DNA from: JACNKV01 sp964645915 | GTDB lineage: Bacteria > Fidelibacterota > Marinisomatia > Marinisomatales > JACNKV01 | Direction: 5' to 3' | Assembly (NCBI GenBank): GCA_964645915.1 | Contig: CAZYDH010000001.1 | Coordinates: forward strand, 62,001-126,000 | Length of the DNA stretch: 64,000 nucleotides | Part shown: piece by piece, positions 1 through 7,524 of the stretch | How the letters are laid out: each line of letters begins with the position of its first letter | Position numbering within the stretch: the first letter of the stretch is position 1 | Position numbers and translations under genes: made by a program | The notes under the pieces: model-generated | What the model was told of the DNA's origin: nothing | What the model saw: only the letters and a program-made list of their open reading frames with translations | Database searches by the model: none

Positions 1-522
1 AAACAACTTAAATTTTATTTTATATTGGCAATAATGTCATCCTTTGCTTTTACACAATGCCCCAACGAACCATTTCCGAAAAACATTTGTTTATTTGACA
101 ACTCAAGCTTTGGAAACAAACAGGCTTCATTAGGCTATAAAATTTCAAACAGGTTCCTTGTAGACACCAAGGAGATACAAAAGGAGGAAACGCCATTGAT
201 TTATGAATTGAGTTATATAGTTGCACAACAGGTAGCGTTTGGTGGGTTAAGTTATCTTGCCAGCAGAGAACAAGGATATGGCCCATATATCTCTGGTGGG
301 TTTGATGTTTTCATCGGTGCTGCAGGAGCATTAAATATTATGGGGAGTCCATCACTAAAACTCCAATTGGGATATGCAGCCCTTACTGCTGGTTTCATTG
401 CTAAGTCAGCTTATACTTTCAAATTTAGCAGTGGTCACTCTATAAATCAGAAATTTTGGGTGAGCTATATTGCATACAATGTGCTGATCTATTTTGGATA
501 TTTTTTGGATTCATTAAACTAA
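1..522 (+). CDS. Exported hypothetical protein, 5' end cut by the window edge
   Basis: I do not recognise this family. The frame is open to base 1, and the first codons read K-Q-L-K followed by a hydrophobic stretch ending in a Cys near codon 20. That looks like a signal peptide or lipoprotein leader whose start codon lies just outside the window, so the TTG at 25 or ATG at 34 are probably not the real start. The rest is about 150 residues with two or three hydrophobic, Gly/Ala-rich segments in the C-terminal half, including a strongly apolar stretch just before the stop. A small membrane-associated envelope protein is the most one can say. It ends 13 nt from the convergent MATE gene with no obvious terminator between them. 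Confidence 0.6.
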   Translation, partial: KQLKFYFILAIMSSFAFTQCPNEPFPKNICLFDNSSFGNKQASLGYKISNRFLVDTKEIQKEETPLIYELSYIVAQQVAFGGLSYLASREQGYGPYISGGFDVFIGAAGALNIMGSPSLKLQLGYAALTAGFIAKSAYTFKFSSGHSINQKFWVSYIAYNVLIYFGYFLDSLN

Positions 523-535
523 ATGAAACAAATGA

Positions 536-1957
536 TTACACATCTATCAATTTCCAATCACCTTTATTGATCTTCCATATCATTGCAACAGCAAATATGA
601 TAATATATACTACAAAAAGGCTCCACGGCCCTAAAAACCCGGTTCCAAATACTTTTACTGCAATATAGCTTCCCGGAAGGAAGAAACCCCAAACAACAAC
701 CGCCTCAACGGTTGCCGGGAAAACAGTGTTCCCAGCTCCTGACAATGCAAACCACAGAGTTAAACCAAAAGCATCCACAAATTGGACGAGTGCGGCAATT
801 CGAAGTGCATCAATTCCAATTTTAAGAACCTGAGGATCGTTGGTGAAAACAGGTATAATATACTGTGGAAGAAATAGAAAGAGAATTCCAACAAAACCCA
901 TTATTAGAAAAGACCATCGGACACTTTCTTTAATAGCTATTTCAGCTTTGTCCGGGTCTTTTTCCCCAAGATGCTTTCCGACAAGTGTGGCGCAGGCCTG
1001 TCCGATTCCCACTGCCGGCATAAATGAAGATTGTAAAATGATAAAGACCACTTCAATTGCTGCTAATTCAATCACGCCGATCAAACCAACAATTTTATAA
1101 AAAACAGCAAAACCAAACATAACGACCAATTCTTGAGAGCCCTGGGGTAATGCTAACTTGATTTGGCGTTTTAGCATTTGGAGATCAATCTTTGCAGAAA
1201 ACACGTTAAACTTTTTATAAATAGTTGGTTTAAATAAGAAATAAGAATAATGAATGGATAACCAAAAAGATGCAACCAACGTAGCGATAGCAGCACCCTT
1301 TACACCCAATGCGGGGAAATCATACCAAGACCATAAACCAGCCAACCAGGATAAGTTTACCGATGAGAACAGATCGTAAAGCCCTTCTCGTCCATAAATG
1401 AGTCCCGCATTTAAATAAACATTTATAAGGTTTGCAGTAATCGTGACTTTCATATGCACAGATGTTTTTTCAACACCGGTATAAAATCCCTGAAACACGA
1501 ATCCGATCGCTGAAAACAGAACACCCAGAAAAGCTATGGATGTATACTCTACACATAGCGGAGTTGTTACACCATCATTAATGAAAAACGGAACAAAAGA
1601 TTTTGAGAGATAATATCCTGCCAATGAAATTGGGACACCATAGATCACTGCCAGTATGTGTCCATTATGTAATGCAGTACCACAAGCATCATATTTTTTT
1701 TGACCGAGTCTTCGGGAGGAAACGGTTTGAGTTGCAGTTCGTAAACCAATACAAAAACTAACGACTGTCCAAACCAGCATAGAACCCATTCCGGTAGCAG
1801 CAAGGGCAGGCGCTCCCAATCTACCAACCATCGCGACATCAGCCATGTTCATAATCACTCGACTTAAATTGCTGGCGATGACGGGAAGTGCAAGAGCCAG
1901 AACATTTTTGGAAATGACCTTATTGGCGGAAAAGAATAAGTCGCGAAGCTTAAACAT
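536..1957 (-). CDS. MATE family efflux transporter (NorM/DinF-like)
   Basis: A 473-residue inner-membrane protein of the multidrug and toxin extrusion family, which exports cationic drugs or metabolites by Na+ or H+ antiport. It has the family's normal length and about 12 hydrophobic segments in two related halves. The N-terminal half has the typical pattern LALPVIASNLSR followed by MADVAMVGRLG, and the second half restarts around residue 255 with LALPQGSQELVV. It is the last gene of a minus-strand group (CoA-transferase, Smr, TPR lipoprotein, MATE), 50 nt after the TPR gene. The substrate cannot be inferred from the context. Confidence 0.93.
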   Translation of the reverse strand: MFKLRDLFFSANKVISKNVLALALPVIASNLSRVIMNMADVAMVGRLGAPALAATGMGSMLVWTVVSFCIGLRTATQTVSSRRLGQKKYDACGTALHNGHILAVIYGVPISLAGYYLSKSFVPFFINDGVTTPLCVEYTSIAFLGVLFSAIGFVFQGFYTGVEKTSVHMKVTITANLINVYLNAGLIYGREGLYDLFSSVNLSWLAGLWSWYDFPALGVKGAAIATLVASFWLSIHYSYFLFKPTIYKKFNVFSAKIDLQMLKRQIKLALPQGSQELVVMFGFAVFYKIVGLIGVIELAAIEVVFIILQSSFMPAVGIGQACATLVGKHLGEKDPDKAEIAIKESVRWSFLIMGFVGILFLFLPQYIIPVFTNDPQVLKIGIDALRIAALVQFVDAFGLTLWFALSGAGNTVFPATVEAVVVWGFFLPGSYIAVKVFGTGFLGPWSLFVVYIIIFAVAMIWKINKGDWKLIDV

Positions 1958-2007
1958 AAGAGTCAGAATAAATATAGTGCGATTTTTTGATCACGTTGAA
2001 AAGAGTG

Positions 2008-2601
2008 TTATTTCCAAAACGTCTCGAAAACCTGTTTGGCTTTTAAAATTTTTACACGCGAGGATTCCGCATCACCTTTCAAACTTTCTGGAAGGCTCTT
2101 GGACAAAGCAAGATCATATGCTTCTATAATTAATTCGAAATCGTCATCATCTTTTTTCTCATATGCTTTTGCCATCCAATAATGCGGTTCGCCATTTTCA
2201 GGGGCGTAAACAGCGGCCTTCCCAAAGTGTTCAATGGACTCCCACAATGCATTCGGACTGCCTTTTTTATAATTGATCTGTCCATTAGACATGGCAACCC
2301 CATATAAGGCAGGTTTGCTTCGCGGGCTCAATGCTAAAGCTCGGTTATATGATTCAATTGCTTTTGAATAACTACTCGATTGATAAAACTCATTTCCAAT
2401 ATTTGTATGAGCTAAAACAAGTGCATCAACAATCTTTGCATCATCTTTTGATACCGTTAGCAGTGAATCCTGCAGGGCGACAACTTCAGATGGATTGGTT
2501 GTAGCTAAAGATTGGATCGAAGGTTTCGGTCCGGCACAGCTCATTAATAATACAAGAGCAGCCAAAGACAACAAAACCGAAGATATGAACATTTTTTTCA
2601 T
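2008..2601 (-). CDS. TPR-repeat lipoprotein
   Basis: A 197-residue predicted lipoprotein. I start it at the ATG at 2601, which has an AGGA Shine-Dalgarno match about 8 nt upstream and gives a clean MKK leader; an in-frame start 18 nt upstream is less likely. The signal sequence ends in a lipobox LLMSC with Cys22 as the lipidated residue. Residues 65-180 contain tetratricopeptide-type helical repeats (pattern IGNEFYQSSSYSKAIESYNR and further copies), a protein-protein interaction scaffold. The stop lies 50 nt before the MATE start and the genes are co-oriented. The partner is unknown. It is smaller than, and not obviously related to, the TPR lipoprotein at 35231. Confidence 0.8.
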   Translation of the reverse strand: MKKMFISSVLLSLAALVLLMSCAGPKPSIQSLATTNPSEVVALQDSLLTVSKDDAKIVDALVLAHTNIGNEFYQSSSYSKAIESYNRALALSPRSKPALYGVAMSNGQINYKKGSPNALWESIEHFGKAAVYAPENGEPHYWMAKAYEKKDDDDFELIIEAYDLALSKSLPESLKGDAESSRVKILKAKQVFETFWK

Positions 2602-2638
2602 AATAATCCTATTACGCATATTGCGTATTGAAGTTCAC

Positions 2639-2962
2639 TTACCATAGCCAAAGATACGTTACTGCTCGATTCTTTCTACCAAGATCAGAATCATAAGGAT
2701 GCCCCGCATCTGTACGCATTTCAGAAGTTTCTCTATGAAACAGATCATAATCCTCTCCATATATCACCGCTTGAAACCGACCAGTCTGTTCATCACACCA
2801 AGTTCGAACAGCGGTTTTCATTGCTCCGGAACCGTGCCCATGAACGATCTTGATCATTTTGGCATTCCCTTGAAACATAGCTTGGCTTACTTCGGTCTCT
2901 AAAACAGAAATCGCATAATCAATGGAGTAATTTTTATGTCCTATATCAATGACTTTAAACAC
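2639..2962 (-). CDS. Small stand-alone Smr-domain protein
   Basis: A 107-residue protein consisting almost entirely of one Smr (small MutS-related) domain. The hallmark HGHGSG motif is at residues 41-46, preceded by the beta strand MIKIV and followed by a helix. Smr domains bind or cleave nucleic acid; here there is no MutS2 portion. The frame opens with GTG at 2962 (no nearby ATG alternative), 12 nt after the upstream CoA-transferase stop, so it is probably translated from the same mRNA. The C-terminus beyond residue 75 is unusual for the family and ends in an aromatic YLWLW tail. Function in this operon is unknown. Confidence 0.8.
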   Translation of the reverse strand: MFKVIDIGHKNYSIDYAISVLETEVSQAMFQGNAKMIKIVHGHGSGAMKTAVRTWCDEQTGRFQAVIYGEDYDLFHRETSEMRTDAGHPYDSDLGRKNRAVTYLWLW

Positions 2963-2974
2963 AATGAACCATAC

Positions 2975-4276
2975 TTAATCAATTTTAAACCCGGATTCTC
3001 TTGCTGTTTTTTCAAGGTCTTCGCGGAAATCAGGATGGGCGATATTGATCAACTGTTTTGCACGCTCTCCCATTCCATGATAGTGAAGTCTGGCAACACC
3101 ATATTCGGTAACCACATAATGCACATCACCCTCACTGGTAACAACCCCACCGCCTTGCTCTAAGAACGGTGTGATCCTTGAGACTGTTTTACCCTTAACT
3201 GTTGCGGTCGAAGGAAGAGCAATAATTGGCTTTCCTCCTTTTGATCTTGCAGCACCACGAATAAAATCAACTTGCCCACCGATACCGCTATAAAAGCGAC
3301 GACCAATAGAGTCTGCTGCAACTTGACCTTTTAGATCAATAGAGAGTGCTTGATTGATTGCTACAACCCGATCATTTCTGGAAATATTAAAAATATCATT
3401 TGTGTAATCACTGGGGCGCATTTCCAAGATCGGATTATTGTGCGTCCAGTCATACATTTTTTTGGAACCCATAACAATTCCGGTAACTACTTTTCCCTTA
3501 TTGATCGTTTTTGTATTGTTGGTTACGATCCCTTTCTCGACCAGATCCATAATTCCATCTGAAATTAACTCAGAATGAACATTTAGGTTTTTATGGTTAT
3601 CCAAAAGAGCTACGGTAGCATCGGGAATAGTTCCAATACCTACCTGTAAACAAGCTTTGTCAGGGATCAATTCAGCAATATGTTGTCCAATCCTTTTTTG
3701 TACGTCATCTGGTTCATTTCGCGGTACTTCGAACAGTGGATAATCCACCTCCACGATCCGATCAATTTCATCAAGATGAATAAAACTGTATCCTTGAGTT
3801 CGTGGTACGTTCGGATTGATCTCTGCAATAACGGTCTTTGAGTTTTTATATGCCGAAATACTGATATCAACGGATAATCCCAAACTACAGTAACCGCGTG
3901 AATCAGGTGGACTGATTTGCAAAAAGGCCACATCAGGTTGTTGATGGTCAAAATATCTTGGGACTTCCGATAGAAATACCGGCATATAGTAAGCCCGACC
4001 TTCGTTCATTGCCTGGCGAGTATTTGATCCAACAAAAAACGCATGGTGCACAAACGATTTTTCCATCCCGGGAAGGGTATATGGAGCTGTCTCTTCCGTC
4101 GAACCCATGGTTAAAATGTGATAAATTCTTACATTTTCAAGTTCATTGTGGCGTTTAACCATTGCCTGGATCAGCGTTTTAGGAACAACAGCCCCACCCT
4201 GAACAAATACACGATCATTTGAGGATATAATAGAAACCGCTTCGTCGGCAGTCACAATTTTTCTTTTATCTAACAC
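2975..4276 (-). CDS. Acetyl-CoA hydrolase/4-hydroxybutyrate-type CoA-transferase
   Basis: A 433-residue enzyme of the acetyl-CoA hydrolase/transferase family (Cat2/AbfT-like), normal length. It moves CoA between an acyl-CoA and a carboxylic acid through a glutamyl-CoA thioester. The nucleophile is expected at Glu236 in the motif VHSELISDG; a Gly-rich CoA-site segment (GIGGQVDFIRGA) and EYGVARLHYHG near the C-terminus are also typical. The start is GTG at 4276 with AAAGGA about 9 nt upstream. First gene of the minus-strand group ending in the MATE gene. The acyl substrate (acetate, butyrate, 4-hydroxybutyrate) cannot be told from sequence. Confidence 0.92.
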   Translation of the reverse strand: MLDKRKIVTADEAVSIISSNDRVFVQGGAVVPKTLIQAMVKRHNELENVRIYHILTMGSTEETAPYTLPGMEKSFVHHAFFVGSNTRQAMNEGRAYYMPVFLSEVPRYFDHQQPDVAFLQISPPDSRGYCSLGLSVDISISAYKNSKTVIAEINPNVPRTQGYSFIHLDEIDRIVEVDYPLFEVPRNEPDDVQKRIGQHIAELIPDKACLQVGIGTIPDATVALLDNHKNLNVHSELISDGIMDLVEKGIVTNNTKTINKGKVVTGIVMGSKKMYDWTHNNPILEMRPSDYTNDIFNISRNDRVVAINQALSIDLKGQVAADSIGRRFYSGIGGQVDFIRGAARSKGGKPIIALPSTATVKGKTVSRITPFLEQGGGVVTSEGDVHYVVTEYGVARLHYHGMGERAKQLINIAHPDFREDLEKTARESGFKID

Positions 4277-4444
4277 GAATAATTCCTTTTAAAATAATGT
4301 AGAAAATTACGGACGGTTAAACACATCAGTAAATCATTATGAACAAAATACGATAATGAAAATTCTTACAGGATCATTTAACATAATTAGCTGTAATGTT
4401 TGGGGGTTCATCCTGTAGATTCTGATGCGCAATCAAGGGAATAT

Positions 4445-5545
4445 ATGATACCGCTGTTAAAACAATATCCTTTATTAAAAGAGAAAATTCCCTACATTTC
4501 ACTAGGAGAGTTCCCGACCCCTATAAAACATTTGGACAAGTTAGGGGAGCAGATCGGAACAGACAATTTGTATTTAAAACACGACGGATTAAGCGGTTCA
4601 TTTTATGGGGGTAATAAAATACGGAAACTCGAGTTTCTTTTGGGTGATGCTCTTCGCCAAAAAGCAAAACGAGCACTCACTTTTGGGTTTGCGGGTTCTA
4701 ACCATGCCCTTGCAACAGCTATCTACGCGCAAAGACTTGGACTTAAGTGTACGTCTATTCTTTTAACTCAACCCAATGCTCAATATGTTCGAAACAATCT
4801 ACTATTACACAGTGTGTGTGGTGCAGAGATCAATCATCATAAAAATGAAATGACAGCCGTTATTCCAACAATCATTGCAACCCTTCGGAATAAATTAAAA
4901 GATAAAAAATTTCCATACATAATTGCTCCAGGTGGATCATCTCCATTGGGTACAATTGGATATGTCAATGCGGGATTTGAGTTGAAAGATCAAATTGCGA
5001 ATGGAGTCATACCGGAACCTGATAAAATTTATCTTCCTCTAGGTACAATGGGGACTGCAGTGGGTCTGACGATCGGACTTAAAGCTGCCGGACTAAAGAC
5101 GCGTGTTGTACCTGTGCGTGTCTCGGATACTAAATATGGAAATGAGAAAAAATTCATTAAGCTTTACAATAAAACTCTCGCCTTGATTCATTCAAAAGAT
5201 TCCACCTTTCCGCAGGTAAAAATAACGAGTGAGGACATTAATATTAGACACGATTTCTTCGGAGGACACTATGCGCGTTTTACCGAGCAAGGCGTTGCAG
5301 CTTTAAACCTTGTTGAACAATCTGAAGGAATTGTGTTAGACGGCACCTATACCGGTAAGGCGATGGCGGCTCTTATTGGTGACTTAAGAACTCAAGATAG
5401 AAAAGAAGAAATCATTCTATTTTGGAACACACATAATGAAAGAAACATCCGTGACATTATAAAGGGAGTTGATTATCATCAACTGCCAAGACATTTTCAT
5501 CAGTACTTTGAAGAAAGCATACAACCATTAGACAGGACCAATTAG
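4445..5545 (+). CDS. PLP-dependent D-cysteine desulfhydrase/ACC deaminase family enzyme
   Basis: Fold-type II pyridoxal-phosphate enzyme of the COG2515 family, which deaminates D-cysteine or 1-aminocyclopropane-1-carboxylate. The cofactor lysine is expected at Lys58 in GGNKIRKLEF, and the following SNH of GFAGSNHALA is the usual substrate/phosphate contact. Gly-rich segments near residues 160-165 and 200-205 bind the PLP phosphate. I prefer ATG at 4445 (AAGGGA a few nt upstream), giving 366 residues; a TTG at 4400 would add 15. Cytosolic. It stands alone on the plus strand between a minus-strand operon and the envelope-transport locus, 25 nt before the next gene. Which of the two activities it has is open. 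Confidence 0.88.
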   Translation: MIPLLKQYPLLKEKIPYISLGEFPTPIKHLDKLGEQIGTDNLYLKHDGLSGSFYGGNKIRKLEFLLGDALRQKAKRALTFGFAGSNHALATAIYAQRLGLKCTSILLTQPNAQYVRNNLLLHSVCGAEINHHKNEMTAVIPTIIATLRNKLKDKKFPYIIAPGGSSPLGTIGYVNAGFELKDQIANGVIPEPDKIYLPLGTMGTAVGLTIGLKAAGLKTRVVPVRVSDTKYGNEKKFIKLYNKTLALIHSKDSTFPQVKITSEDINIRHDFFGGHYARFTEQGVAALNLVEQSEGIVLDGTYTGKAMAALIGDLRTQDRKEEIILFWNTHNERNIRDIIKGVDYHQLPRHFHQYFEESIQPLDRTN

Positions 5546-5569
5546 AAGCACCACGCGAGGAATATCAGC

Positions 5570-6340
5570 ATGAATTTATTCACAAAAACCATTTTCACCT
5601 TTTTATGTTTGACCTCTTGGGGGTTGAGTCAAAATCCAACAGGGCAAACCATAATTGACAGTATGGTTGTTGTCATGTCCCCAATAAACAGTAAGTCCAT
5701 TGTTAAACAAACTAACTTTTATGAAGACGGGAAGAAAAGATCCTTCGAGCTTGCAATTTTTACAGCAGGAAAAGGGGACAAAATGTTAATGCAATATATT
5801 AAACCCAAGAGCGTAAAGGGTCAGTCGTTTTTATTATTAAATGACGGAGATGATATCTGGACATATTTCCCCAGAACAAGAAGAGTAAGAAAAATGGCGA
5901 GTCATGCCAAGAAAATGAAAGTGCAAGGAGGCGACTTTTCATTTGATGATTTTTCGTCGGAAGAAACATGGAAAACAGATTATCATACAATTAACACAGG
6001 AGAAACAAAGTTAAATAATGTATCATGTTGGGTTTTAAAATCTACAGCTGTCAAAGATGCAGACGTAGACTACACCGCTCTAATTTCATATGTGAGAAAA
6101 GACAATTATTATCCGATAAAAATAGAATATATGAAAGAAAAAGGGAATCCGGAAAAGACGCTTACATTCTCAGAAATAAGCGATGTGGATGGATACCCAA
6201 CAGCAAAAATGATCATAATGGAAAATCATTTAACAGGAACCAAAACAATAATGGAAACAATTGAAGCCTCTAATAAGTGGATTCCTCAGGATGGGTTTTT
6301 CACCGAAAGAAATATGAAGAGAGATCTATGGAAAAAATAG
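5570..6340 (+). CDS. LolA-like outer membrane lipoprotein-sorting protein (module 1)
   Basis: A 256-residue periplasmic protein with an N-terminal signal peptide (about residues 1-20, ending LSQ). It belongs to the COG2834 'outer membrane lipoprotein-sorting protein' family, a LolA/LolB-type half-barrel that carries lipids or lipoproteins. The typical core is residues 75-135: a YIKPKSVKGQSFL segment, then DDIWTYFPRTRRVRKMASH, then DFSFDDFSSEE. The same three blocks recur in the paralogue at 16408. It opens the envelope-transport locus with a GAGGAA ribosome site, and its last 13 nt overlap the start of the barrel gene. Family members next to MMPL exporters are thought to pass hydrophobic cargo across the periplasm; the cargo here is unknown. 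Confidence 0.85.
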   Translation: MNLFTKTIFTFLCLTSWGLSQNPTGQTIIDSMVVVMSPINSKSIVKQTNFYEDGKKRSFELAIFTAGKGDKMLMQYIKPKSVKGQSFLLLNDGDDIWTYFPRTRRVRKMASHAKKMKVQGGDFSFDDFSSEETWKTDYHTINTGETKLNNVSCWVLKSTAVKDADVDYTALISYVRKDNYYPIKIEYMKEKGNPEKTLTFSEISDVDGYPTAKMIIMENHLTGTKTIMETIEASNKWIPQDGFFTERNMKRDLWKK

Positions 6341-7494
6341 TAAAGCAAATAAAAACATACAGTTTGTTATTTGGTTTGGTTGTCTCTGCTCAAGCCCAGC
6401 CAGAATGGTTTGGTTATTTTGAAACGGAAGGAGACCATTTACAGTTAGCTGACACTACGTATTCGTTTGGATATGGAAAATTGAGGTTAGAATTTAATTG
6501 GGATGTGTTTGATAATTTAATGTTAGCGGGGAATGTGAACGGGCAAAAATATTTTGGTAAAACCAAATGGGATTTGATGTCGTTTCTTCCTTATGATTCT
6601 GTTTGGACCTCGGAAGGAACACTATACACCCTCCCATTTACTATAAAAGACACAGCCTATATCGACAATTTATATGCTTCTGTTCATTTTAAATCCCTCG
6701 ATGTAACAATAGGGCGCCAACCTATTTCCATAGGAACCGGGTATGCTTGGAATCCGCTGGATGTTTTTAACAAGAAAGATTTGATGGACCCGACGTATGA
6801 ACAGCCGGGGATAAATGCCATTCGAACGGAAATTCCACTAACAGATCGATTTAGTCTGGATTGTATCATTGCTGAAAGTGATTCAATTAAAACCGGAATT
6901 AAAATGCTTCAGTTGAAGACGGGAGTCGGAAGTTTTGATCTGACATTCAACGTTACCCAACGACATCGTTTAATTCCATACTGGAGATTTGCAGATTTAA
7001 GCTCAACACACAAAACATCAAAATTTATCGGTGGATCATTTGTTGGGCAGGTTGGAGAAATTGGTTTGTGGGGAGAAATATTAGGTTCAACAAATATTAT
7101 TTGGGGAGACATTGAGAGCGTTTTTGGAATGGACCATACAACAGATGGAGGGCTTTATATTATGACAGAGTATTTTCATAATTCTCTGGGAGCAAAAAAT
7201 GACGAACTGTCCTTTTATCATTATGTGTATGCCTTTGAAGGTGAAAGTAAATCGCTGATGCAGGATTATTTGTTTATCATGGCAATGCGTTCATTAAATG
7301 ATTTTATGACGGGCAGCATCATTGCGTTTGGAAACTTAAACGATCGAAGCTTTACGCTTCTTCCACAAATTGAGTGGAATGTATTTGAAAATGTGAATCT
7401 AAGTTTGATGATGAGCAAATCTTTTGGTAATGAGGACACAGAGTTTGGCATTCAAGACCAAACATTCAGATTGCGGCTAAGAGCATATTTTTAA
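6328..7494 (+). CDS. Outer-membrane beta-barrel protein of the MMPL module
   Basis: A 388-residue predicted outer-membrane protein. The ATG at 6328 follows an AAGAGAG ribosome site and begins a signal peptide ending SAQAQ; an upstream in-frame start at 6277 would lengthen the leader implausibly. The body alternates polar and apolar residues in short strands separated by Gly/Asp turns and ends in an aromatic residue (AYF), as barrels do. Residues around 130-155 read IGRQPISIGTGYAWNPLDVF, a block recalling DUF1302-type porin-like proteins that accompany LolA-like and MMPL genes. It overlaps the LolA-like gene by 13 nt and precedes the MMPL gene by 30 nt, so it is probably the outer-membrane end of that export path. 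Confidence 0.75.
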   Translation: MEKIVKQIKTYSLLFGLVVSAQAQPEWFGYFETEGDHLQLADTTYSFGYGKLRLEFNWDVFDNLMLAGNVNGQKYFGKTKWDLMSFLPYDSVWTSEGTLYTLPFTIKDTAYIDNLYASVHFKSLDVTIGRQPISIGTGYAWNPLDVFNKKDLMDPTYEQPGINAIRTEIPLTDRFSLDCIIAESDSIKTGIKMLQLKTGVGSFDLTFNVTQRHRLIPYWRFADLSSTHKTSKFIGGSFVGQVGEIGLWGEILGSTNIIWGDIESVFGMDHTTDGGLYIMTEYFHNSLGAKNDELSFYHYVYAFEGESKSLMQDYLFIMAMRSLNDFMTGSIIAFGNLNDRSFTLLPQIEWNVFENVNLSLMMSKSFGNEDTEFGIQDQTFRLRLRAYF

Positions 7495-7524
7495 TTAACA
7501 TAATAAATTGAACACGAGGAAATA